The notes beneath the pieces are model-generated. The model worked only from the letters and a program-made list of their open reading frames with translations, searched no databases and was not told the origin of the DNA. 64,000 nt of DNA, from contig NC_089450.1 of assembly GCF_026210795.1 (NCBI RefSeq), forward strand, positions 2,046,001 to 2,110,000, written 5' to 3'. Source of the stretch: Rhizophagus irregularis (Eukaryota > Glomeromycota > Glomeromycetes > Glomerales > Glomeraceae). Shown piece by piece: positions 1 to 10,643 of the stretch. How positions within the stretch are numbered: position 1 is the first letter of the stretch; each line of letters begins with the position of its first letter. The position numbers and the translations under genes are program-made.

Positions 1-1024
1 ACTTTTTAGAATATTATTATTATTAAAAAAGGCTAGTGCTTGAGTCATAATTTTGGCTCTTAATGGTAATGCTTGATTTCGGAATCATGGTACGATAGAA
101 AATTGACAATACAGCATGAACATACTGTATATATATACTGACAATTTTTGTTCACTAAAATTTAAATTAGTCCATCATCATATAAAGATCTTTCATGATT
201 AGAAATTCAAATAATTATAAAGAATTTTCCAATAGTATACTGGTTTAAAATAATGAATTGGTTTAGAAATTTATATCTTAAGGCACTAAATTGATAAACT
301 CGAATCAATATCAATTCTATAACAACTAGCCCATTAATTTTCTATAAGAATGTAATAAAAAAAAGTGTAAAATTCTGATTGGAAGCGAACCTCACTATCT
401 CCATTTATGAATTACTTAACTAGTCAACTGTTTTAATCTTAAGAAGGTTTTGGATAATCGTCTAAGCGTTAAATCACGTGATTAAATATAATATGAGTGA
501 ACTAATTTTTTTATAAATTAAGATTAATATAAACTTGAAAATCATAAATAAGCATACCTTAGCCTGCTCTACAAGTTTACTTAAGGAAAAAAGTAGATTT
601 TGAATACTGTTTTTGACTTTACATATGAGCAAAAGATTTTTGCCGATCATATCCAAAAATGGATAGACAAAATGAAAAGTCAAATAAATCGAAAACGGAG
701 TCAGGAAATTATTTCCTTTTTGCTTAGAGCTAATAGTAAAATTTTTTTTGGATGCACTTTAACTATATATGAGACCTTTTCATTTTATTTACTGTTTTTG
801 TTTTATTTAAAAAATGTAACGTCCCCGTATTTCCGTTTTGAAGTATATTGTAATTCCATACTTGATTTATTATTATTAAAATTTTTTTTAAATAGTAAAA
901 AATTTTTTTTTATTTACTGTATATTTTTCTTTCACCAATAAAGATAAATTTGGCAAGATTCAGTTTTTTTCTTTGTCATTGTCATTAACGATTGTTTCAT
1001 TCAATATTTATAACAAGGTGTTTT
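1..1024. other. AT-rich intergenic, no supported gene
   Basis: No gene can be supported here. Open frames on both strands are made of Phe, Leu, Ile and Lys codons, start at TTG rather than ATG, and look like compositional accidents. The only distinct site is a perfect 10-bp ATCACGTGAT palindrome at 473-482, one of a recurrent set in this window. Confidence 0.5.
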
Positions 1025-1288
1025 ATTTGATGATTGTACCTTGTAATGGGCAACAAAACAGTACTCATTCAAAGCCTTCAAAAAGAAGGATAAATGACAA
1101 TTAAGGAGTATATTATTACTTTTCCGTTTCAGTTTCATTTTTTAAATTTAACACAAATTCTTCATAACTGCCCACAAAAGAAATGCGTATATAAGGTGTG
1201 TATACTTACAAATGATTTTATGTTACACAATCATAATCACAAAGAAGTTCTTTATGAAAACTATAAGGACTTTAAAGCTATATTATGA
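1025..1288 (+). pseudogene. Possible FLYWCH/FAR1-like zinc-finger fragment, frameshifted
   Basis: A 64-codon ATG frame at 1094-1288 ends in TGA. It contains a Cys-Pro-Gln-Lys-Lys-Cys pair followed about 18 residues later by His-Asn-His-Asn-His, which recalls the C-x-C...H-x-H layout of FLYWCH or FAR1-type DNA-binding fingers found in MULE-related transposons. Upstream, from about 1025, another frame reads plausibly (IVPCNGQQNSTHSKPSKRR) and runs into a stop, so the two parts would need a one-base shift to join. I read this as a decayed N-terminal piece. Chance similarity in AT-rich DNA is the main alternative. Confidence 0.35.
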
Positions 1289-4113
1289 TACAAACAGAGG
1301 TTTATTTTATTAGGAAAATAATTTTAAGCAAGGTAAAATAAAAACTTTTTAAGTAAATTAATTAAAATTTTTATAGAAACTCAATTGGGTAAAAACACAG
1401 TCTCATATTTTTTACTAAAATGTGAGATATTATTTGAAAATTAATAACATAAAAATATCAATAATAATAATTAACAATAAATTTTATTTGTTTTTTTTAT
1501 GTATGTGAAAGTCAAAATTAAATAATAAGGTCCCGATTTAATTGCTGCAAATTTTAAATATATGCGAATCTTAATCTAGAACCAATATATAATGATAATA
1601 TTATATGACGAACCTAAGGCTAAATGTATTGTAAATCTATATTAATATGTTTTTTTGTTCATTATTTCCTAATTCGTAATATACTAGATTTTTTTAAATT
1701 TGCCAAAACTTTATAGAAAGAGACAATAAAAAAAAAATTTTTTTATATGTATATAACGATGAATAATTTGTTGATTCGTATTATGTCGTTGTAATGTTTT
1801 AATAAATTTTCTATATTATTTGCATATTATTAGTTACAAGGAATATGATTCTTTGGTTTGATTTAGACAGTTAGATTCATATAGATTCATTATGTTTATT
1901 ACTTATTCGGTCAAAAAGAAAAGGACAAATTGAAACAAATTTGGACGCGTTTTTTTGGTTAATTCTTTATTAATTTCATTATCAAATTATCAAAATTTGC
2001 TTATTTAATCAGAATGTCAAAAAAGATTGATTGTAATAATTGCAATAATTGCGTGATTTGAAAGTAATTTCCATAATAATAAATTGATTGTTAATAAACC
2101 TTTCAAAAGTGTCATAGTGTTAAATTCGTGTAACCAAAAAAATAATGAAATATTAATATTATTTCACTAGTATTATAAACTTACCTTTTTGAGATTTATT
2201 GATTTTAACTTGTTATTTGTTACGGTGCACGATGCATAATAATTAATTTATTCATTTTTCTGAATTGGTTTGTACAAAGATTTTACGGCATATTGATCCG
2301 TAAAAATCGTTATTGAAATTGCCCAAATATGGTTATAAAAGGAAACCCCGCCCAATTTTTTTTTAACTCTTTTTGTAAGATATTCAAAAGTTAAAAATTT
2401 AATTGTGTTGCAACCAAATAAGAATTAAGTTTGATATTTTATTTACAATGGATGCGATCATAGCCAAATATTTAAAATAAATATGCATAATATAAATAAA
2501 AAATTTTTCAATTAATCCGAAATTTTATTTTTATTTTTATTTTTATTAGCTATGGAAAAAAAAAATATCGATTTTGGTAATTTGTGTACAAATTGCGCCA
2601 ATAGATACTAACCGGCTAACCGCTTATAGGTTAAAATAAGGAGCCAATCATAACTCATCACGTGATTATAAATTTAAATCGTCAAATATATATTAAAAAA
2701 TTTCGAACGCACCTAGAGACAAAATTCGCCACTTAGTTATTTATCCTATTTTTTTTTTACGCAACCATATATTTTGTCAAAATTGCTGCACCACAAAGTT
2801 TCTTAATTATGCAAACTGCGCATCAAATTTGCAGATTATGTTGTTTTTCATTTATTTAAAAGATATTCAACTATATTTTTAAATTAAAATATGTTTACAA
2901 TTATAAAACAAAACAAATGATGCTAATTTTTTAATAATCCAAAAATATGTTGATTTATTAAATGGAAAATAACAAAAAATCTAGTTGAATATTCAACCTT
3001 TTTAACTTAATAAAGGTTGTTTATTTTTATTAAAACAAAGTTTTAAAATGATCCTCACGCAACCATAAATCACGTGATTTTCGCACAAATTTTTTTTATT
3101 TTATTTAGAAAATATTAACACAGTCGTCTATATCTTAAAAATAAAATAAAATAATAACACGTCAAATCTACATTTTTATATTCTCAAAATTGTTTATGTG
3201 TTAATCTTTTATTCATGAACTTTTTACTTTGGAAGAACGCAAGATTGCCATTTTTACCGATCATTTTCTCCCGTTAAATAATGATACATCTCTTAAAAGT
3301 ATTAGGATTGTGTTCCAAACGACAAATTTTCTGATTCTCAGTTTTTAATATAGTAGTTCAAAATTTATTTATTTAATGATTAGCAAATATAATAAATGAT
3401 TTTTGGTCACTTCTATTTATTTACATCAGTTGTATTTTATATAAAAAGAAATCAAAACTTACATTAATGTATTATAAATTAAATCTTACATACTAAATAT
3501 TTACTAACTGACGGTTTATAAAATAATCATTGTTACTTGATTTTGTTCACTGGACCACCGATTTCACAGTCTAGTTCCTGTCCGTCGAAACCTATATATG
3601 CCGAAATATATTTGGGATTTGATATATGAAATATAGTTTCGGAATTTCCAAGCTATTTCGATTTCGGCACCCAAATTTAGACTATGTAACGCTTCGTTTT
3701 TTATTAAGTGATAGTATAGGAGAAAATGATTGGCAATCTACAATTAATTTTACGAGCTTTGTTATTAATAAAAAAAAATTTTTTTTTGGAATTTCGTGTT
3801 CTTTATTATACAAACTTTTTTAATGAGCAGAAAAAAACAGTATGCAGTAACTCTTTTGGCTAAGGAAATTATTTTAAAAACTCGCACTATGGGATATATG
3901 CATAAAACTATGCAAATATAAAAGATAAAAAAAAATTAAAAAAAAGCTAAACTAAAACTAAATAAAGGTTTAAAAACTAAATAAGAACCAAAATCAACTT
4001 ATTTTTGGTCAAAATGGTTCAAAAATAAATTATTTTAAAATTTGAATTAGCTGGAAATTTATGGTCGAAATCTTACGTTCCTCCATCATAGTAAAATCAA
4101 GACGTGGAACTTT
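1289..4113. other. AT-rich intergenic, no supported gene
   Basis: Nothing convincing as a gene. Two more ATCACGTGAT palindromes lie at 2657-2666 and 3069-3078. A TATA-like TTATAAAAGG precedes a short GC patch near 2332-2350, but no credible reading frame follows. A 65-codon ATG frame at 3626-3823 is slightly richer in GC but has no recognisable motif and ends in Lys/Phe runs. Confidence 0.45.
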
Positions 4114-4226
4114 AGCGACTTCAAACTTTGCAAGTGGCTTAGCCAGGATAATTAACTTTATCAGCGACTTCAAACTCTGCAAGTGGCTTAGCCGGGATAA
4201 TTAACTTTATCGGCGACTTCAAACTG
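4114..4226. repeat. 49-bp tandem repeat, 2.3 copies
   Basis: The phrase GCGACTTCAAACT recurs at about 49-bp spacing, each time followed by CTGCAAGTGGCTTAGCC and a GGATAATTAACTTTATC stretch. Copies differ by only a few bases. An ATCACGTGAT palindrome follows at 4262-4271. Confidence 0.85.
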
Positions 4227-6295
4227 ATCCTATTAGTTTACTATAAAATTTGCAAAATCATATCACGTGATGAGTAAAAAAATTGGTATTAACCGATTTT
4301 AGCGATAATTTGAATTTGTCCGCGATTCGTCTAATATTTTAAGTTTATAATTCTGTTAAATCGTATGATACACTCTGAATCGCCCCACTAATCCTAGTCC
4401 ACTAATATACATGTACGCACTTACATTATTGAATTATATAATGCATCATTAAATTACTAAATAAAAACAAACAAAAATGCATAGGCGATAAAAATTACTT
4501 ATTATATTATTAATATATGATTATCACGGGAAATGCCAAGAAAAAAAATGTACTACTTATGATTAACTATCTTGTTACTTTATATATGCGCATAAAAATT
4601 TTCGATTTCGTATGAAAAAAAAAGAAATTATTTTCTCTTTTTATATGGTTAGAAGTTTTCTTTATTTGATTCAAAAAAAAAGTGAAAAATGTTCACTATA
4701 TTATAGAAATCAGAGTTGCTAATAGTAATTCCCCTAAACGGTTAATTTTCTTTTAATAGAAAAAATGGATGAGTTCCAAAGAATAATTGATAATCATTTC
4801 CTTTTTATGCTGTTGTACGAAATAAATATAAATGACTACAACAATGAAAATAAAATAATAAAATGAAAATTTATTTGGCAAACGTTTCAACATATGACAA
4901 ACACAATTTCATTCAATAAATTAATCAAAAAGAAATCATTCAAAGAACGCCTAAAATTATAAATTCAGTATATCATTTTATTTTACCAAGAGCAGTCATG
5001 ATGACTCATTGGTTTCAACCGGATTTAAACATTTTATCCTTTTAAATTCTTATTTTATTATTGCAAAGCCTTTATATATTCTAATTTAATTTGTAAGCTG
5101 ATAGAATAAAAAAAAAATTTTTTTGTTCCGATTTCAAAATTCACATTATATGGTACTGTATATGAATCAATTGAATCATATACAAATATTTTCCTTTCAT
5201 AAAAAAAAAAAATTTTTTACTATACTGTATACGCGAATTTATTTAATTATACTAATTTAGCATTTCATTTTCTTGAAAAATTATATTGTATGGTTATGAA
5301 ATTTTACCGCCCTCTTTGAATTTTTATTTTTATAAATTGATAAAATTGATTATGTTACGTAACAACAGTATTATAATGTATCATTATTACCGCCCAACGC
5401 CTCATTCGTGATTTCTTCAAGTGCAAAAAAATTAAAAAAAAATAAATATATTTATTTTTCTTTTATATCCAAATGAAAATAAATTTTTACTCACTTTTCG
5501 TAATTATAATTATACAATTTGAAAATTCAATGTTATTGTTTAATATCTCGTATTATATTTAATGTTTATGCGCGTCTATTGCATGAATTATTCTGAAAGT
5601 GAGGTGAAAGAAACTTCGAGAATTTAAATTACCATAGTCCCGCCGTAGCCAAATGATTTCGGTTCGGTAAATCGTGGAACCGATACTACTGGCCTGATAC
5701 TGAAACTGTGTAACTGCGGTTCGGCTCGGTATTTACCGAAACCCTGAAACACATTAAACTGTCATTGTGTCAGGCTGACGGGTCAGGCTGACTGCGCCAA
5801 ATAGAAACGAAAAAAAAGCGAACTTCACGCTATATAAATTTTTTTTAATAAAGCGACAGCCTCTGTTCGCGTGATAATTTGATACATCCAATAAGAACAT
5901 CTCTCAAAGACAAAAAAAAGAGACGAAAAAACCAATATTTTTTTCTTAAAAATATTCTAATTAAAATATTATTTATTATATTACTTTTATAATAAGAACA
6001 TTTAAAAAGTAATTTTTTAAATTTATATAATTTATATTAAATTTAATAAACAAATATAAAAAAACTATTTTTAAAGAAAATAATTTTTTAGTAAAAAATG
6101 CTAGTTATTTCGTCATGAATATTTGAGCCAGCTTGATAAAATTAATATCTAAGTAATTTTACACTTGCAGAAAGAGTCAAGACTTGTTCTATACTAAAAC
6201 TAAATTGTAAAGTGAAAAAAAAAATCGATTATGCACGGCATTATAATTCTATACAAAATTTTTCATAGTTTAGAGAATATTCAAGCTATCATCAT
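4227..6295. other. AT-rich intergenic, no supported gene
   Basis: No gene. A short GC-richer patch at about 5640-5760 contains CGGTTCGGTAAAT on one side and its approximate inverse ending in TTTACCGAAACCC on the other, which suggests a small decayed inverted-repeat element. No target duplication could be identified. Confidence 0.4.
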
Positions 6296-6584
6296 GGCGG
6301 ATTTATGAAATACCCCAAAATTTGTCCGTCATGTAATTAAATAAATATTTGACAGCATTTTAGTCACCAAGTTTCTATTTAAGTCCCAAATTTATTAGTG
6401 AACAGTCAAATATGAGCTTTAAAAAATTTTTTTGTACCCCAAAATCTTACGTCTAACCAATTTTCCCATTATCTAACCAATTTTTCCAGTGTTAATAAAG
6501 GCGCGTCATTATTTGACATTTTTTAGGAAAAAAGCTTAATTCCCGAGGGTGCAGCAGGGTTTTGCCAAATTTCATAAATCCGCC
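6296..6584. mobile_element. MITE with 16-bp perfect terminal inverted repeats
   Basis: The ends are GGCGGATTTATGAAAT (6296-6311) and its exact reverse complement (6569-6584). The 289-bp interior is AT-rich and non-coding. Superfamily is unassigned because no clear target-site duplication is visible. Confidence 0.75.
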
Positions 6585-9500
6585 GCAATGTCTAATATTT
6601 GAATAGTTCCATACATACTGAATAACTTTACTTAGTCTTCTTAGACCTTGTTTCAATTAGCTAAAGTACTGAAATTATGCTATAAAATTGAAAAATAAAT
6701 GTAGAACAATAATTTCATTAATAAATATCTGTTTTCACAAAAATTTAAGAAATATTAATAAAAACTAATATGTGTGGGTTCATACTCTACTTAGTTTCCT
6801 TACATTTGACTAAAGTGAATATTATAATCTATTAAAAAAACGCGTATAATAACAATATTCTATATTTAAAGTTTTTAAAATATTTATTCTTAAGCAATAT
6901 TTTAGCACGAGAGTGATGTTTGATCGTTGTCTGCTGCGCCACCAACCTGCGTATGATATGTGACACTCAAGCATCACATCTTACGTGATTATATTTCTAG
7001 ATTTTCGATATAATAGGATAACGTAACTTATAAACTCAAACGGAATAAACCGAGGATGAAACACTCTTTAGTTTCACGGAAATTTGTTTCCTTTTGAGTT
7101 GTACAAATCTGTCATACTCTACGGTTTTTTCTTGTTGTATTTATCGAGTAAATCAAAAAACCGAACGGATAATTGAATTTCCTATCTACCGATTTACCCT
7201 TTAACAGTAAGCATTTGTTTTTGTATAGTTACAATAAAAGCCGTAAACAATGGTAATCTTAATAATAATTATTTGTCAAACATTCAAACTTATGTTTTTC
7301 AAATTAATGCCCAGAAATTGATCATTTTGATATAATAATACGATTCATGTATCAGTATCATATGATGTCTTAGTAACCTAACCTGAATCTTCGTGCTTTC
7401 ACATGATGTGAAAATTTTTTATCATGTAGGTAGATCTTTCCAGAATTTTTTGTATTTAAAATCTTGGTATTTTTCATTCAATAAATGTTGCACAGTTATT
7501 TCTTGAAAGTTTTAAGATGATTATGGTTTTAAAGTAAAATAATTATTTTTAACATATTATAAAAAAATTTTGCAATCGGATCTCATGAATGCTTTTACCG
7601 TTAGATTCGAAGAACTTTTATTTATACGTTCCTAATTGAATTCTGAATTTATGTTTTTGTAAATTGTGATACTAAATCTTTTTTTTTTGTTGCGATTATT
7701 ATAATCTCCTTTATATAAAATTAAATGTATACAAACACAATTTTTGGGGTCTTCTTACAATTTTCAATTAATTTCAAATAATTTTGGTATTATTTTATTA
7801 CACAAAATTATTCTTTTTTGAAAATAATAGTTTCATCAAATTACCACAAATGAAATTATTGATTATTTCACATAATTGAGGTTTTTTTTTAATTGTTCAA
7901 GTTTCAGATGTTAAACGGAATTGAATTCAATAACTCTTTAATTGAACTAAAAAAATTTTTTTGCTTATCTTGATACGCAGTATAAATATTTACTAAATGA
8001 TCAGTGACACAATGATCAGCAGGCGTAATTCTTTCAACTCGTATTTTAAAAAGAAAAAGAACAAAAAAACTTTTTTTTTATTTGGATAAATAATGAACAT
8101 TCTAAAAGCATTGAATCGATATCCAGATTGGCCTACTTAAAGTAAATATTTCTTCTATGCATCCTTCTTGCTTCTTATTAAGTCAATGGGCCGAAAAATT
8201 ATGAACTATAAAAATTTTATAACACTCCCCCTGAATTAACCCAATTTTGCGATCTTGTGGATCTTGTGGAACGTTGCTTGAAAGTTGAAACACAATTCCT
8301 AATTAAAAGCTACAAAAAGTATTAATTGAATAGGTAAGTTTTATATTCATTATTTTATTTTATTTTTCAATACGTAAAAATATATTTTTATTAACATACT
8401 ATTTTTTGAATCATTGTTTAAATTGTGGCACAATCTGCATGTGTAACGTATAAAATTTTTTATAGCCTCTCGATCATATAATAAAGTCATTACAAGTTCT
8501 TTAATTTATCCGCTACTAAAACAATGTATGAATTTTAATATCTGATATGGAAAGTTGAATAAAGTGGTCTATTGTTGTACAAAGTACAAACTTGATCGGT
8601 ATGCGCGAGTGTTGATCTGCCCGCAGATCAAAATGATTGAATATTGATAAAAAAAAATGTTTTTATTTCTTCAAGTCGGAGGAAGAAAACTTTCTTATTT
8701 AAGTAAAAGATTATCTAACAAGTTTAATCTTTTTTTTTAATATAAATTCTTTCAGTTTTCTGTGGGAATAAAAGTCGGAATTGAAATTCCAAAGGATCAG
8801 TCATGATGTAACACAAAAAAATTTTAGTACTTATTACGTTTTAATGTCCATTATATACTCAAGCATACTAATGTAATTATTCTATTTATATTATTCTATT
8901 TATAATTAGTATATAACATCAAATTAATTCATAAAATTGGATGATAAGGCTGCTCATTTTGGTGGCTCATATACAAATGTAGAAGAATTAACGAAACAAT
9001 AACAATATTATTATGGATTAGTCTTATCCCTATCGTAATTTGATTCCATTATTTAATTTGTAGAATTAGAAAGTTAGTTTTAAATACTTGCTTAAGATTC
9101 AGAATTATCGACGAAATCTATTCTTATTATGTTTTTTAAAAAAAAAGAATGTAAACCGCAAAGGGAAATAAGACTTTCACGGAATGTTCTCTTAATTTAG
9201 TAATATACGAATGACCAAAGTGGAATGAATTTTATAAAAAGGTCAATCACTTATAAAAAGGGCAGTAATTTACCATATAATATATTTTCATTTATGATTA
9301 TATTTTAAGTACGTTATTGTTATTTGTATATATCTAAAAATGTATGTAATTAATTTCCTTTTCTTTTTCAAGAACTCCTTATTTCTATTCAGTTTTTTTC
9401 AATAAATATTGATTGTTTGACCGCTTTGTTTGATCTCTGCCTCGGAGTTGGTTATATTTTTTTTTCTTATAATAAAAAAATTTTTTTTTATTTTTCCCTT

Positions 9501-9717
9501 ATAACAGAAAAATTTTTTTTTATTATTATTACAATTTGAACAATCTGATCTGACTATTAAATTCGTCGGTTTCTTATTCCCGAAATTTGTTACATTAAAT
9601 TAGTTCTTACAAAATTTTTCCCTGTTTGCCTTATTTTACTTTTTAGGGATTAGAATTGTATAAAAATTGCTTAACCATATTCAGTAAAATTTTGAAAGGA
9701 AAATTAAACGTAATGTA

Positions 9718-9918
9718 TCAAAACATCCCTTGCGCAATTATGAAATAAAAAGGTGTATTCTTTCTCCCTAAATTTTTGTTCGTGTAAGCTTCGTGTGTAA
9801 GCAAGCACCACTTCTTATTTATCTCTATCAGATCAATTAAACTTTCTTGTCCAATATTTTTCCCATGCAAATTAGTTTTAATAATGGTATTTGTTTGAAT
9901 CTTATAATAAAATAACAA
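9718..9918 (-). pseudogene. Possible decayed coding exon inside the duplication
   Basis: A 66-codon minus-strand frame, opening with TTG rather than ATG, contains IDLIEINKKWCLLT. In copy 2 (about 63250-63440) the related reading is LDLIATNKKWCLLT, then the two diverge through indels that are not multiples of three. This is either an old coding piece no longer under constraint or a chance open frame in a duplicated block. I cannot name a family. Confidence 0.25.
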
Positions 9919-10170
9919 AATTAATTAATTTAATGTTTTACAACATCTTTATGTATATAATAACGTAAATTTGATAGACGCAGTCCGCAGTTTTTAACGT
10001 AATACAGTAATACATTTTCAAAACCGCAGTATTGTTCGTTCTGGTTCGTGTTAATACTTAAGAATAATTACATACGTTTCTAATAAATCTAAGCGAAGAA
10101 GTAAAAGATAATAATTCTTTGAATTCTAAATATGTATATGATCAGAAATTACAATGTGAATTACTGCGTA

Positions 10171-10317
10171 GATGTTAGATCCGGTATTCGATACTCGAAT
10201 TTAAATCCAGATGGAACGAAGAAAACCGGATTTATCATGTCTAGATAACCGAAGGAACCCCGGATATAAATCCGAAGGATTCGATATAAGTTACTATAAA
10301 ATAAATCCGGTTCTAAA
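10171..10317. mobile_element. 147-bp MITE with target duplication and empty site
   Basis: Flanked by direct repeats TACTGCGTA at 10162-10170 and 10318-10326. The inner ends TTAGATCCGGTATT and AAATCCGGTTCTAAA are approximate inverted repeats. Copy 2 of the duplication reads straight through TACTGCGAAATTCAAT at 63841, a ready-made empty site. An 8-9 bp duplication suits a hAT-type insertion. Confidence 0.8.
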
Positions 10318-10352
10318 TACTGCGTAAATTCAATAAACGCTCATGCACGAAA

Positions 10353-10451
10353 TTCTACCCACGTGACTGTTACATTATGAGGTAAAAAAAAAACTGTCCA
10401 GGCGGAGGATGTGACGCGAGGTGACAAATATTTTGGGTCACGTGGGTAGAA
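10353..10451. promoter_or_regulatory. 15-bp inverted repeat carrying CACGTG, upstream of INTS9
   Basis: TTCTACCCACGTGAC at 10353-10367 is repeated as its exact reverse complement at 10437-10451, with 69 bp between. Each arm contains a CACGTG E-box, the core site of Cbf1/Pho4-type bHLH factors in other fungi. It sits 190-290 bp before the INTS9 start codon, so it could be a paired activator site. It could equally be the ends of a small mobile element. Confidence 0.5.
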
Positions 10452-10483
10452 ATAGTCCTGAGGGGTCCAGGTTCTTTGTCTTT

Positions 10484-10493
10484 ATATATAAAA
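10484..10493 (+). promoter_or_regulatory. TATA-like element of INTS9
   Basis: TATATATAAA lies about 150 bp before the proposed start codon at 10644, just after the CACGTG pair and before a GC-richer stretch that may be 5' UTR. Position is plausible for a fungal core promoter; AT richness makes chance matches common. Confidence 0.4.
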
Positions 10494-10643
10494 TTTAAGC
10501 TGGGGTGTCACGCTTTTAGTTGTCGTGCTACAGTTGTAATCGTTACACCTGCATTGTCATACGTTAAAAATAATATAAAATCAGATCTGCCTTAAAAAAA
10601 TTCTTTTAAACGTTATTTATCTATTATAATAAATTATACCAAA

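Larger units (their letters stand above)
7470..10338. repeat. Segmental duplication, copy 1
   Basis: This block matches 58696-63858 in the same orientation, 51 kb away. The match starts at TTTTTCATTCAATAAATG and ends at TACTGCG(T)AAATTCAAT. Divergence is uneven: the flanks carry many substitutions and indels, while roughly 8576-9140 is almost unchanged apart from an insertion in copy 2. The conserved core holds a 20-bp GC-rich palindrome at 8612-8631 (TTGATCTGC / GCAGATCAA) and a short ATG frame beginning MFLFLQVGGRKLSY near 8660. The only difference between copies in its opening codons is synonymous (GGA/GGG). Whether the core encodes anything is not settled. The block ends about 300 bp before the INTS9 start codon. 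Confidence 0.9.

Noticed and set aside
600-941. 113-codon plus-strand frame
   Set aside because: Starts at TTG, dominated by Phe/Leu/Lys from A/T runs, and overlaps an equally poor minus frame at 474-683.
3626-3823. 65-codon ATG frame in a slightly GC-richer patch
   Set aside because: No motif, ends in Lys/Phe runs, and no splice or upstream support.
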